From NCBI RefSeq assembly GCF_900590885.1, contig NZ_UUON01000001.1, forward strand, positions 930,001-994,000: DNA of 64,000 nt. Direction: 5' to 3'. Source of the stretch: Pseudomonas viridiflava. Lineage in GTDB: Bacteria > Pseudomonadota > Gammaproteobacteria > Pseudomonadales > Pseudomonadaceae. The position numbers and the translations under genes were made by a program. The number at the start of each line of letters is the position of its first letter. Within the stretch, counting starts at the first letter, position 1. Under the pieces are notes generated by a model that was given only the letters and a program-made list of their open reading frames with translations, ran no database searches and had not been told where the DNA came from. Shown here piece by piece: positions 1-8,208 of the stretch.

Positions 1-236
<236 letters not shown>

Positions 237-238
237 TT

Positions 239-379
239 GAGCCCACTGGCAACCGCCAGAGTCTGTCGACGCCAGCGATCCTCAGCTCCCTGACGGCGTT
301 TGCGTCGATCTCCACGGACCTGTATCTGCAGGCACTGCCCGCCATGGCCAGTACCCAAATCAGATTGATCCAGCGTTAA
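239..379 (+). pseudogene. remnant of a Bcr/CflA-type MFS transporter N-terminus
   Basis: This short frame has no good start codon and ends with TAA at 377-379. It encodes PAILSSLTAFASISTDLYLQ followed by ALPAMA. That matches the first transmembrane helix of Bcr/CflA drug-resistance transporters (consensus roughly L..LTA..pisTDmYLPALP.ia). After about 12 recognisable residues past TDLYL the reading continues into unrelated codons and stops. The next gene begins 20 bases later, so the other 11 helices are absent. I read it as a leftover of a deleted transporter gene. The family match is by eye over about 28 residues, so a chance match is possible but unlikely. Confidence 0.55.
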
Positions 380-399
380 CGCCCCCAGGAAGTTTCAAC

Positions 400-1233
400 A
401 TGAAAAATCATCAAGAAGTGACTGTTGTGATCGGCGCCGGCTCCATCGGCCAAGCTATTGCACGCCGTGTCAGCGCGGGCAAGCATGTGGTGCTGGCGGA
501 TCTGCGACAGGAAAATGCACAGGCCGCCGCCAAGGTCTTGCTTGATGCAGGCTTCGAAGTCACCACCGCGACGGTCGATGTGTCATCGCGCGGGTCGGTA
601 GAGGCACTGGCTCAGACTGCCACGGCTATCGGAGCGATTACCGGTGTGATTAACGCAGCGGGGGTTTCGCCCTCTCAAGCGCCAGTCGCGACCATTCTTC
701 GGGTCGACCTTTACGGCACCGCGCTGGTACTTGAGGTGTTCGGCGAGGTCATCGCCAGGGGCGGTTCCGGCATCATCATCGCCTCGCAGTCCGGCCACCG
801 TTTGCCCGCGCTGAGTGCCGAGCAGAACCAGGCGCTGGCGACCACGCCGGTCGAAGAGTTGCTGGCGCTGCCGATTCTGCAACCCGATCAAGTCACCGAT
901 CCGCTCAATGCCTACCAGATCTCCAAACGCTGCAATTCATTGCGGGTGATGGCAGAAGCCGTGCGCTGGGGCAAACGCGGCGCACGCGTGAATACCATCA
1001 GCCCCGGCATCATCTTCACGCCGCTGGCACGGGATGAACTGAGCGGCCCGCGTGGTGAGGGCTACCGCCGGATGATCGAGTTGAGCCCCGCCGGGCGTGG
1101 CGGTACACCTGACGAAGTGGGCGCGGTGGCGGCGCTGCTGATGGGGCCTGAAGGCACCTTCATCACCGGCAGCGATTTCCTCATGAATGGCGGGGTGACT
1201 GCGTCTTACTGGTTTGGTGACTTGGCGCCCTGA
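400..1233 (+). CDS. short-chain dehydrogenase/reductase (SDR)
   Basis: A 277-residue NAD(P)-dependent oxidoreductase of the classical SDR fold, cytoplasmic. Seen: the dinucleotide loop GAGSIG (residues 12-17), acidic ADL after the second strand (33-35), which suggests NAD over NADP, NAAG (85-88), a Ser in IIIASQS (about 129), the catalytic Tyr172 and Lys176 in YQISK, and the SPGII segment after the active site. An insert of about 30 residues between Ser and Tyr (132-165) is longer than in typical SDRs and may form a substrate lid. The ATG is preceded by AGGAAG. The gene lies between a transporter remnant and a broken alcohol dehydrogenase and looks intact. The substrate is unknown. Confidence 0.9.
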   Translation: MKNHQEVTVVIGAGSIGQAIARRVSAGKHVVLADLRQENAQAAAKVLLDAGFEVTTATVDVSSRGSVEALAQTATAIGAITGVINAAGVSPSQAPVATILRVDLYGTALVLEVFGEVIARGGSGIIIASQSGHRLPALSAEQNQALATTPVEELLALPILQPDQVTDPLNAYQISKRCNSLRVMAEAVRWGKRGARVNTISPGIIFTPLARDELSGPRGEGYRRMIELSPAGRGGTPDEVGAVAALLMGPEGTFITGSDFLMNGGVTASYWFGDLAP

Positions 1234-1246
1234 TTACGCGTAATCA
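1231..1246. promoter_or_regulatory. 16-bp perfect palindrome overlapping the SDR stop codon
   Basis: TGATTACGCGTAATCA reads the same on both strands, and its first three bases are the SDR stop codon. A second, imperfect dyad CTCATTAGTGAG follows at about 1263-1274. Both lie in the 188-base gap before the alcohol dehydrogenase at 1422. A dimeric repressor site for the downstream pair is one reading. No regulator gene is adjacent. Confidence 0.35.
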
Positions 1247-1421
1247 CGCCAGCATGCGGAACACTCATTAGTGAGGGCTACTCATGACTCCATCCCGTTT
1301 ACCCCTCTTAATCACAAGAGGCTGATTGCTTAGCATAGTGCGTTACTTCGCGAGCCCAGGGTTGTCAGCAAACAGCCTGCTCGCGTGCTCCTCCCTCCCC
1401 TGTTTTTACTGAGGACTATCA

Positions 1422-2480
1422 ATGAAGACCGTAGGTTACGCCGCACTGTCCGCCGAATCACCGATGGCGCCGTTCGTGTTCAACCGTCGCGCTCTGCGCT
1501 CCAACGATGTGGCGATGGAGGTGCTCTACTGTGGCGTTTGTCACTCAGACCTGCACACCGCGCGCAACGACTGAGGCTGGACGGTCTACCCGGCTTTACC
1601 GGGTCACGAAATCGTTGGCCGGGTCACCGCAGTCGGCGCTGACGTTACCCGCTACGCAGTCGGGGACACGGTTGCGGTAGGTTGCATGGTCGACAGCTGC
1701 ATGACCTGTGATCAGTGCCGCAAGGGCGAGGAGCAGTTGTGTCGAGAAGGCAACACCAACACCTATAACAGTCAGGACCGGGTGACCAAAGAAATCACTT
1801 ACGGCGGCTACTCGAAAAACCTGGTGGTGCGCGAGGAGTTCGTGCTGCGCGTGCCGCAGACACTGGACCTGGCAAAAGTCGCACCGCTGCTGTGCGCCGG
1901 CATCACCACCTACTCTCCCCTGCGCACCTGGAACGTCGTTGCCGGCAGTCGGGTTGGCGTGATCGGCCTCGGCGGACTCGGGCACATGGCAGTCAAACTC
2001 GCGCATGGCATGGGTGCAAAGGTCACGGTTCTCAGCCGCTCAGCCGACAAAAAAGCCGATGCATTGGCGCTGGGCGCCGACCATTTCCTGTTGTCCACCG
2101 ACAACGAGACAATGACCAACGCACAGTCGAGCTTTGACTTGATCATCGACACCATTCCGGTCAAACACAGCGTCGACCCTTACGTTTCGCTGCTGGATGT
2201 CGACAGTACGCTGGTACTGGTGGGCCAGGTCGGGCCCCTGGCCGAACACAACTCGGTCCCAATGCTGCTGGGGCGCCGGCGTATTGCCGGTTCGCCTATC
2301 GGCGGAATCGCAGAGACACAGGAAATGCTCGACTTTTGCGCCGAGAAAAACATCCTGCCGGACTGCGAGATGATTCGCATGGACGAAATCAACCACGCCT
2401 TCGAGCGCATGGAACGCGCCGATGTGCGCTATCGCTTCGTTATCGATATGGCGTCGCTCTCGGCGGAGTCAAACCCATGA
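1422..2480 (+). pseudogene. zinc-dependent alcohol dehydrogenase (YahK/CAD type) interrupted by an in-frame TGA
   Basis: Read through, the frame gives a 352-residue medium-chain dehydrogenase. It has the zinc site CGVCHSDLH (37-45) and GHEIVG, the structural Cys cluster CMTCDQC...C, the cofactor loop GLGGLGH and a full C-terminus. Codon 51 (1572-1574) is TGA, between HTARND and GWTVYP. YahK-type relatives have Trp there, so the simplest history is TGG to TGA. Translation from the ATG at 1422 would stop after 50 residues. A restart at 1686 would lack the catalytic zinc ligands. The family reduces aldehydes with NADPH. Its stop overlaps the start of the next gene by ATGA, so the downstream gene was translationally coupled to it. 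A sequencing error remains possible. Confidence 0.8.
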
Positions 2481-3253
2481 AACTGATCGCCTCGACCCTT
2501 GCCAGCGTATTCTTCTCGGCGCTGATCAGCGCAGAAGAAGGTCAATCAAAACCTGACCCGAAGCCCTCGCCCGACGTGCTTGAAGTCACGCCGCAACTGT
2601 ATGCCTACACCACCGATCTGCTGTTTGGCGAAGTCTGGAAGCGCCCGGCGCTGGTGCCCCGTGACCGCAGCCTGATCACCTTGGCGGCATTGCTCGCCAG
2701 CGGGCAGACCGCACAAATGACCGGTCATATAAAATTGGCGCTGGATAACGGCGTCAAGCCCAGCGAGATCACCGGTCTGATCACTCACCTGGCGTTTTAC
2801 AGCGGCTGGCCGAACGCGATGTCTGCGGTGGGTGTGGCCAAACAGGTGTTTGCCGAACGCGGCCTGGACCCCGAGCAGATCACACCGCCACCGACCGCAC
2901 CATTGAGTCTGGACGAGGCAAGCGAGGGCAAACGCCGAGCGCTCGTTCAAGCATCGGTTGGCGCCACCGCGCCGGATCTTGCGCGCTATACCAACGACGT
3001 ATTGTTTGGCGACCTCTGGCTGCGCACCGATCTTGCGCCACGCGATCGTAGCCTGATCACCGTTGCTGCGTTGATCAGCCAGAACCAGGCGGCGCAACTG
3101 ACCTTTCACCTCAACCGCGCGATGGACAGTGGCCTGACGCGCGAACAAGCGGCGGAAGTCGTGACCCACCTGGCGTTCTACGTCGGTTGGCCAAAAGCGA
3201 TGTCGGCCGTGCCGGTACTCAAAGAGGTGTTTGCTTCGCGTAGTAATGGCTAA
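2477..3253 (+). CDS. exported protein with two carboxymuconolactone-decarboxylase-like domains
   Basis: 258 residues. It begins with MKLIASTLASVFFSALISA, a likely signal peptide, so the protein should be periplasmic, unlike the cytoplasmic PcaC decarboxylase. Two homologous CMD domains follow, at about 45-135 and 160-250. Each carries PRDRSLIT, an AQ..(G/F)H segment, and THLAFY.GWP.AMSAV. The CxxC pair of AhpD peroxidase relatives is absent, so peroxidase activity is unlikely. ATG 2477 overlaps the dehydrogenase stop (ATGA), placing it in the same operon. An alternative upstream start at 2336 would fuse it to nonsense sequence. Function in the family is often unknown; I would not call it a true decarboxylase. 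Confidence 0.85.
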   Translation: MKLIASTLASVFFSALISAEEGQSKPDPKPSPDVLEVTPQLYAYTTDLLFGEVWKRPALVPRDRSLITLAALLASGQTAQMTGHIKLALDNGVKPSEITGLITHLAFYSGWPNAMSAVGVAKQVFAERGLDPEQITPPPTAPLSLDEASEGKRRALVQASVGATAPDLARYTNDVLFGDLWLRTDLAPRDRSLITVAALISQNQAAQLTFHLNRAMDSGLTREQAAEVVTHLAFYVGWPKAMSAVPVLKEVFASRSNG

Positions 3254-3448
3254 CGCGAGACAGCTACAAATGGACAGTAAACCGCCGAGGCGACCTGTCC
3301 ATTACTCACCCGCTTTCAGGCCAAGCGTTAGTTCATCCAAGTGCTCAAAAGACGCACGTCGAATGTGTCAGGAAAACGACTGGCACGTGAAGCCCACCGG
3401 CTCGATGGCAGTACTGGAGAGTGGCATGGTAGATCCTGACTGGTGGGG

Positions 3449-4477
3449 CTAGTTCGAAAGTTCTCGTCGAACGATATCTGCACCCGCGCTTAAAGCATTG
3501 AGTTTGTCTCTTGCGACACGACGAGGTAACGGCGCCATGCCGCAGTTGGTGCACGGATACAGTTTGTCGGCATCGACAAACTGCAGGGCTTTGCGCAGGG
3601 TCTTGGCGACTTCCTCGGGGGTTTCAATGGTATGGCTGGCCACATCAATCGCCCCGACCATGACTTTTTTGCCGCGAATCAGTTCGATCAAGTCCATGGG
3701 CACATGCGAGTTGTGACATTCCAGCGAAACGATGTCGATGCTGGACTTTTGCAGTTTGGGGAACGCCTCTTCATATTGGCGCCACTCTGAGCCCAAGGTC
3801 TTTTTCCAATCGGTATTGGCCTTGATGCCATAGCCGTAGCAAATATGCACAGCCGTTTCACATTTAAGCCCTTCAATGGCGCGTTCCAGCGTGGCAACGC
3901 CCCACTCATTCACCTCATCAAAGAACACGTTAAAGGCAGGTTCATCAAATTGGATAATATCAACGCCGGCTGCCTCCAGCTCTCGGGCTTCCTGATTGAG
4001 GATCTTGGCAAACTCCCAGGCCAACTTCTCGCGACTTTTATAATGACTGTCGTACAGGGTATCGATCATCGTCATCGGGCCCGGCAGTGCCCATTTTATG
4101 GGCTGCTTGGTTTGCTGACGTAAAAACTTGGCGTCTTCAACAAACACGGGCTTTTGGCGCGTTACCGTCCCCACGACGGTCGGTACGCTGGCATCATAAC
4201 GATCGCGAATTCTAACGGTCTCGCGTTTCTCAAAATCAACGCCGTCAAGGTGTTCTATAAACGTCGTCACAAAGTGTTGGCGGGTTTGTTCACCATCGCT
4301 GACGATATCAATGCCGGCGTTTTGTTGTTCTTGCAACGCCAAACGCAGGGCATCTTGCTTGCCTTCAATCAACGCCTCATCTTGCAACTTCCAGGGAGAC
4401 CACAGTGTCTCCGGCTGTGCCAGCCAGGAGGGTTTTGGCAAGCTGCCGGCCGTTGAAGTGGGTAATAATTTTTTCAT
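3449..4477 (-). CDS. mesD: MesD, core (folate-independent) methionine synthase
   Basis: 342 residues, matching only the C-terminal catalytic half of cobalamin-independent MetE and lacking its N-terminal folate domain. Zinc/homocysteine ligands expected from MetE are visible: His211 and Cys213 in VHICYGYG, Glu253 in SLECHNSH and Cys312 in NCGMAPL. DGEQTRQHF and FDEPAF are further MetE-like segments. It is paired with the DUF1852 gene 27 bases upstream. That combination is the MesD/MesX type reported in aerobic bacteria, where MesD makes methionine without methyl-tetrahydrofolate or cobalamin but needs DUF1852 and oxygen. The start is ATG 4477 behind AAAGG; a TTG two codons earlier is less likely. 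The methyl donor is unknown. Confidence 0.9.
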   Translation of the reverse strand: MKKLLPTSTAGSLPKPSWLAQPETLWSPWKLQDEALIEGKQDALRLALQEQQNAGIDIVSDGEQTRQHFVTTFIEHLDGVDFEKRETVRIRDRYDASVPTVVGTVTRQKPVFVEDAKFLRQQTKQPIKWALPGPMTMIDTLYDSHYKSREKLAWEFAKILNQEARELEAAGVDIIQFDEPAFNVFFDEVNEWGVATLERAIEGLKCETAVHICYGYGIKANTDWKKTLGSEWRQYEEAFPKLQKSSIDIVSLECHNSHVPMDLIELIRGKKVMVGAIDVASHTIETPEEVAKTLRKALQFVDADKLYPCTNCGMAPLPRRVARDKLNALSAGADIVRRELSN

Positions 4478-4504
4478 GATCAATAACCTTTTACTTTTAA
4501 GACG

Positions 4505-5488
4505 TCAAAGAGCGTAAGTAGCCGACCACTGTTCAAGAACGGCCTGGTAGGGTTTGATAAAATTCTCTTCGACAAAGATGCCCTGCTCAATCGCCAATCG
4601 GCTGCGTTCTTCCCGATCATAAATAATCAACGTCAGTGAATAATCCTGGTTCTTCAAGCTTGGCTGATAGGATTTCCCCGCCGCCGAATTCGCGTTGTAG
4701 ATCTCAGGCCGATAGATTTTCTGGAACGTGTCCATCGTACTGATGGTGCTGATCAGCTCAAAATTCGTGTAATCGTTCAGCAAGTCACCGGCAAAATAAA
4801 AGGCCAGCGGTGCAACACTGTTGGCAGGCATGAAATAGCGAACCTTCAAGCCCATTTTGCTGAAATACTCGTCGGTCAAGGAGTATTCATCCTGCTGGTA
4901 TTCAATGCCCAATACCGGATGCTGGTTTTCGGTCCGGTGATAAGTCCTGCTGCTGGAAACACTCAGGCAAATGACCGGAGGTTTATTGAAGTTATTTTTG
5001 TAAGCTCTGGAGTTCACGAAACTCTTGAAGAGTTTGCCATGCAACTCGCCAAACCTGGCCGGCGTGCTAAACTCGGACTGATCCTTGTTGTGCCCCAACA
5101 ACAGCACACTGAAATCATAATCGCGCACATAAGAAGAAAAATTATTGCCGACCATACCTTCAAAGCGTTCGTTGGTTTGCCGATCGACGATATTGGTTTT
5201 CAATATTTCAATCAGGGGAATGGCATTGCCGCTGCCTTCAGCACTCAGGTCCATCTCAACGGAAATAATTTCAAGCTCGACCGCGTAGCGATCACCTTTA
5301 GGGTTATCCCAATGCGCCAAGGCGTTGAACCGGTTATCAATCATCCTTAAGGTATTGCGCAAATTCTCCTGGCGGCTCTCGCCCCTGGCCAAATTGGCAA
5401 AGTTGGTGGTGATGCGCGTATTTTCGGAAGGGTGATAGTTTTCGTCGAAACTAATGCTTTTGAGAGTAAATGCAAATTCGTTATTCAT
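4505..5488 (-). CDS. mesX: MesX (DUF1852), partner of MesD
   Basis: 327 residues, full-length DUF1852, starting MNNEFAFTLKSISFDENYHP. No signal peptide or membrane segment is seen, so it is cytoplasmic. It is first in a two-gene operon with mesD. Published genetics on this pair (known for the family, not shown here) found the protein essential for MesD-dependent methionine synthesis in air. Its chemistry is undefined; producing or transferring the methyl group with oxygen is the favoured idea. Conserved-looking His/Asp/Glu residues are scattered (for example HWDNPKGDRYAVELE, LLLGHNKDQSEF), but I see no named cofactor motif. The leader holds a MetR-like box at 5622. Confidence 0.9.
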   Translation of the reverse strand: MNNEFAFTLKSISFDENYHPSENTRITTNFANLARGESRQENLRNTLRMIDNRFNALAHWDNPKGDRYAVELEIISVEMDLSAEGSGNAIPLIEILKTNIVDRQTNERFEGMVGNNFSSYVRDYDFSVLLLGHNKDQSEFSTPARFGELHGKLFKSFVNSRAYKNNFNKPPVICLSVSSSRTYHRTENQHPVLGIEYQQDEYSLTDEYFSKMGLKVRYFMPANSVAPLAFYFAGDLLNDYTNFELISTISTMDTFQKIYRPEIYNANSAAGKSYQPSLKNQDYSLTLIIYDREERSRLAIEQGIFVEENFIKPYQAVLEQWSATYAL

Positions 5489-5621
5489 TGTGCTTTGGCG
5501 CCCTGACTACTGCGATAAACCTGAAGTGGCTGATTATTTATTCAGGCTTCTTTTCATCGATAGCATTTATATGCTCTGTGATTAAGACGTAGTTTAAGCT
5601 GAGCTATTGATTGAGCGACAA

Positions 5622-5634
5622 TGAATTGATTTCA
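5622..5634. promoter_or_regulatory. MetR-like box upstream of mesX
   Basis: TGAATTGATTTCA fits the MetR pattern TGAA-N5-TTCA with both half-sites perfect; the usual central A/T is G here. It lies about 135 bases before the mesX ATG. Nearer the gene, AGCAT-TTAT-ATGCT (5562-5575) overlaps a TATAAA-like -10 on the minus strand. MetR activates met genes with homocysteine in enterobacteria, so control of mesXD by MetR is plausible but inferred. Confidence 0.4.
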
Positions 5635-5678
5635 CCAAATCGTTAGCCCTCTTCATGATGTAGTTTCGTGTGAACTCG

Positions 5679-6596
5679 CTAACGCCCTGCCCCAATCTGC
5701 TGGTTCAACAACGCCGGCAACTGCTCGCGCAGGCACTCCACCCAGGTCCGCACCTTGGCATCCAGGAATCGCCGCGACGGGTACACCGCAAAGATATTGC
5801 GCTCGCGCAGGCGGTAGCCCGGCAGCAAGCGCACCAGCGAACCGTCCTGCAGCGCCGGGTGCGCGCTGAAAAACGGCAACAGGCTGATGCCCATGCCTTC
5901 CTGTGTCGCCTTCACCATGGCGTCGGCGACGTTGGTGCGAAAGGTGCTGCCCGGCGCAATCACAATGTCGCCTGCCTCGTCATGGAACAGCCACTCATCC
6001 TCCTGAAAGTCCTGCAGATGCAGGCGTCGGTGTTGCAACAACTGCTGTGGGTGTTCGGGCACGCCGTGCCTTGCCAGGTAGCCTGGCGATGCGCAAGGCA
6101 CGCTGAAGAGTTGGCCGATCGTCTGGCTGACCAGCGCCGAATCCGGCAACGCGTGGGCGATGGAAATCACCACGTCATGCCCTTCCTCAAGGGGGTCGGG
6201 GTTGTGCTGGGCAAGGCTCAGTTCCACCGACACTTGCGGGTAGCGCTCGCAGTAGCGCGCGATCAGCGGGGTAATGAGTACGCCCAGCCCACTCATGCAG
6301 TGCACCCGCAAACGCCCGCGCGGGCTGAGGTGAGCCCCGCTGGCTTCGGCACTCGCGTCCCGCACGTCGTCAAGGATGCCGCGGCAGCGCAGTAGAAACC
6401 GTTCCCCGGTTTCGGTGAGGTGCAAGCGCCGGGTGGTGCGTTGCAGCAGGCGCGTTTGCAGGTGTTGTTCCAGTTCGGCGACCAGCCGCGAGACCTGCGC
6501 GCCGGACAGCTTCAACACGTCCGCCGCCGCAACAAAACTGCCGCTGTCGACAACCTGGGCAAACACCCGCATTCCGTTCAGCAGGTCCATCGGCAT
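5679..6596 (-). CDS. LysR-family transcriptional regulator
   Basis: 305 residues, the usual LysR length. The N-terminal winged helix-turn-helix (about 5-65) has the typical MRVFAQVVDSGSFVAAADVL, then SGAQVSRLVAELEQHLQTRLL, and TRRLHLTETGERF. A type-2 periplasmic-binding-like effector domain follows (about 95-290), containing GRLRVHCMSGLG and LVRLLPGYRL. This is the group that usually controls a neighbouring gene. It is read divergently from the small DUF2790 gene and away from mesXD. Neither neighbour is a clear target, and MesXD control is not implied. Effector unknown. Confidence 0.9.
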   Translation of the reverse strand: MPMDLLNGMRVFAQVVDSGSFVAAADVLKLSGAQVSRLVAELEQHLQTRLLQRTTRRLHLTETGERFLLRCRGILDDVRDASAEASGAHLSPRGRLRVHCMSGLGVLITPLIARYCERYPQVSVELSLAQHNPDPLEEGHDVVISIAHALPDSALVSQTIGQLFSVPCASPGYLARHGVPEHPQQLLQHRRLHLQDFQEDEWLFHDEAGDIVIAPGSTFRTNVADAMVKATQEGMGISLLPFFSAHPALQDGSLVRLLPGYRLRERNIFAVYPSRRFLDAKVRTWVECLREQLPALLNQQIGAGR

Positions 6597-6700
6597 TGTT
6601 CCTTGATTGCTACGTGATACGTACGAGTCATTTACCGCTTGCCGGCTTTAACCCGGCGCGCCAGCCACTACACTGGAGCCTACTGACGGAGGGTCACACC

Positions 6701-6925
6701 ATGCACATTCGATTGCTCAGCCTTGCGCTGCTGTTTACCGCCACCGGCGCGTTTGCCGGCGGTGGCGATGACAGCCCGGTGCTGGATATCCAGCGCATCC
6801 TGTCCAGCACGCCGGTGCCCGGCAGTTGCCAGGTGGAACCAGCCAACCTGGTGTATCTCGACAGCCAGGGTGTCACGCACACGGTCAACTACAGCGTCAT
6901 GGGCACCTGCCAGGGCGGCGTTTAA
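6701..6925 (+). CDS. small secreted DUF2790 protein
   Basis: 74 residues. [19 protein letters not shown] is a clear signal peptide, leaving a mature domain of about 55 residues with two cysteines (43 and 70) that could form a disulfide. The segment [19 protein letters not shown] is the DUF2790 signature of small Pseudomonas periplasmic proteins of unknown role. GGAGGG before the ATG is a strong ribosome site. The TAA stop shares the bases TTAA with the stop of the convergent benF gene, so the two transcripts end on top of each other. Confidence 0.8.
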   Translation: MHIRLLSLALLFTATGAFAGGGDDSPVLDIQRILSSTPVPGSCQVEPANLVYLDSQGVTHTVNYSVMGTCQGGV

Positions 6926-8169
6926 AGCAGCTTCCAGGTGTAACTGAGGATCAGGCGGTTCTCGTCGACATCGCTGCGGTAATTGGAGCGCGCCATCACA
7001 TTGCGCAGCCGGATACCCAGGCCGCTCAACACACCACTTTGCACGGCATAGCCGATATCGAGGTCGCGCTCGCGGTCCTTGCCCTCGAAGCCGGCGCCGG
7101 TGGTCACGTTGTTGCCGCTGATATAGCGCACGGTGGTGGTCAGCCCGGGAATGCCCAACGCCGTGAAGTCGTAGTCGTGGCGCACTTGCCAGGAGCGTTC
7201 GTCGGTGTAGGCGAACTCATAGGTGGGCACCTCGTTGCCCAGCGGCGTGATGTTGGCAAATACCCGTGGGAAGGCGCTGTCGCCGTACATCGCCTGATAG
7301 CCGACGTAGAAGGTGTGGCCGCCGCGCTTGGCCGACAGCAATGAGAAAAACGCCTGGTTGTCGATATTGCCGAGCCGGCGGTCGCCGTCCTCCCGTGCAT
7401 CGTAATAACCCAGGTTGGCGCCGAGTATCCACGCGCCTGCCGGCTGGCTGTGCTTGAGGCCGACAAAGGCCTGGGCGTAGATGTCCTGCAATTGGCCCTG
7501 CCAGAGGCTGACGCTGGTGCGTTTGTCGTTGAAGGCATAGTCGCCGCCGACAAAGTTGAAGGCGTCACTCTCGGCCCCGCGTTGCGGCACATGGCCGAGC
7601 ATGGCGAGCATCTTGCCGTCGCCGGCCTCATTGCGCAGGCTGGTCGAGGTCAGGTGCCCAGCCTGCAACGTGAGGCCATCGAACTCGCTGGAGCTGACAC
7701 TCACGCCCTGGTAACTGGGCGGCAGCAGGCGGATATCGCTGAAGGCCAATACCGGCAGGTTGGGCTGCAGTTCGCCGGCTTTCAGTTCGGTCCTGGAGAC
7801 GCGCGCCTTGAAGGTCAGGCCCAGGCGGCTGTAGTCGTCGGCAGCGCGGCCATCGTCCTGCACCGGCAGCAAGCCGGTATTGACCCGGTCCGGGCTGCTG
7901 TCGAGCTTGATCCCCAGGGTGCCCAGCGCATCCAGGCCAAAACCCACCGGGCCTGGGGTGTAGCCGGATTTGTAGGTCAGGATAAACCCCTGGCCCCACT
8001 CCTCGGCCCGGGATTGCTGATTGGCACCGACGATGTCGGAAAAATCACGGCTGAAGTAGTAGTTGCGCGCCTGCAAGGTCGCCGTGGAATCCTTGAAAAA
8101 ACCGCCCTCGTCAGCCGTCGCCGCAAGGGGCACGCCCATCAGGGCGAGCCAGATACGTTGTGTGTTCAT
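6922..8169 (-). CDS. benF: OprD-family outer-membrane porin, probable benzoate channel BenF
   Basis: 415 residues with a short signal sequence (about 1-19, ending ATA) and the OprD family look: [21 protein letters not shown] near the N-terminus, alternating aromatic beta strands, and a final strand [11 protein letters not shown] ending in hydrophobic residues. These are 18-strand monomeric barrels for small carboxylates; the BenF/OpdK branch takes aromatic acids. It is the last gene of the ben transcript, 39 bases after benK, which supports uptake of benzoate across the outer membrane. AAAGAG precedes the ATG. The substrate follows from position, not from residues I can verify. Confidence 0.85.
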   Translation of the reverse strand: MNTQRIWLALMGVPLAATADEGGFFKDSTATLQARNYYFSRDFSDIVGANQQSRAEEWGQGFILTYKSGYTPGPVGFGLDALGTLGIKLDSSPDRVNTGLLPVQDDGRAADDYSRLGLTFKARVSRTELKAGELQPNLPVLAFSDIRLLPPSYQGVSVSSSEFDGLTLQAGHLTSTSLRNEAGDGKMLAMLGHVPQRGAESDAFNFVGGDYAFNDKRTSVSLWQGQLQDIYAQAFVGLKHSQPAGAWILGANLGYYDAREDGDRRLGNIDNQAFFSLLSAKRGGHTFYVGYQAMYGDSAFPRVFANITPLGNEVPTYEFAYTDERSWQVRHDYDFTALGIPGLTTTVRYISGNNVTTGAGFEGKDRERDLDIGYAVQSGVLSGLGIRLRNVMARSNYRSDVDENRLILSYTWKLL

Positions 8170-8208
8170 GTCGTTGCTCTTTAATTATTGTTATCGACGG
8201 TTTGGCGC

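Noticed and set aside
3231..3452. Open frame of 73 codons after the CMD-like gene
   Set aside because: It overlaps the end of the upstream gene, has no ribosome site, and its translation shows no familiar motif. The inverted repeat AATGGACAG/CTGTCCATT (3269-3303) lacks a T run.
5670..6395. Long plus-strand frame opposite the LysR gene
   Set aside because: Arg/Gln/His-rich translation with no hydrophobic pattern; it mirrors the LysR gene, which has a clear family match.
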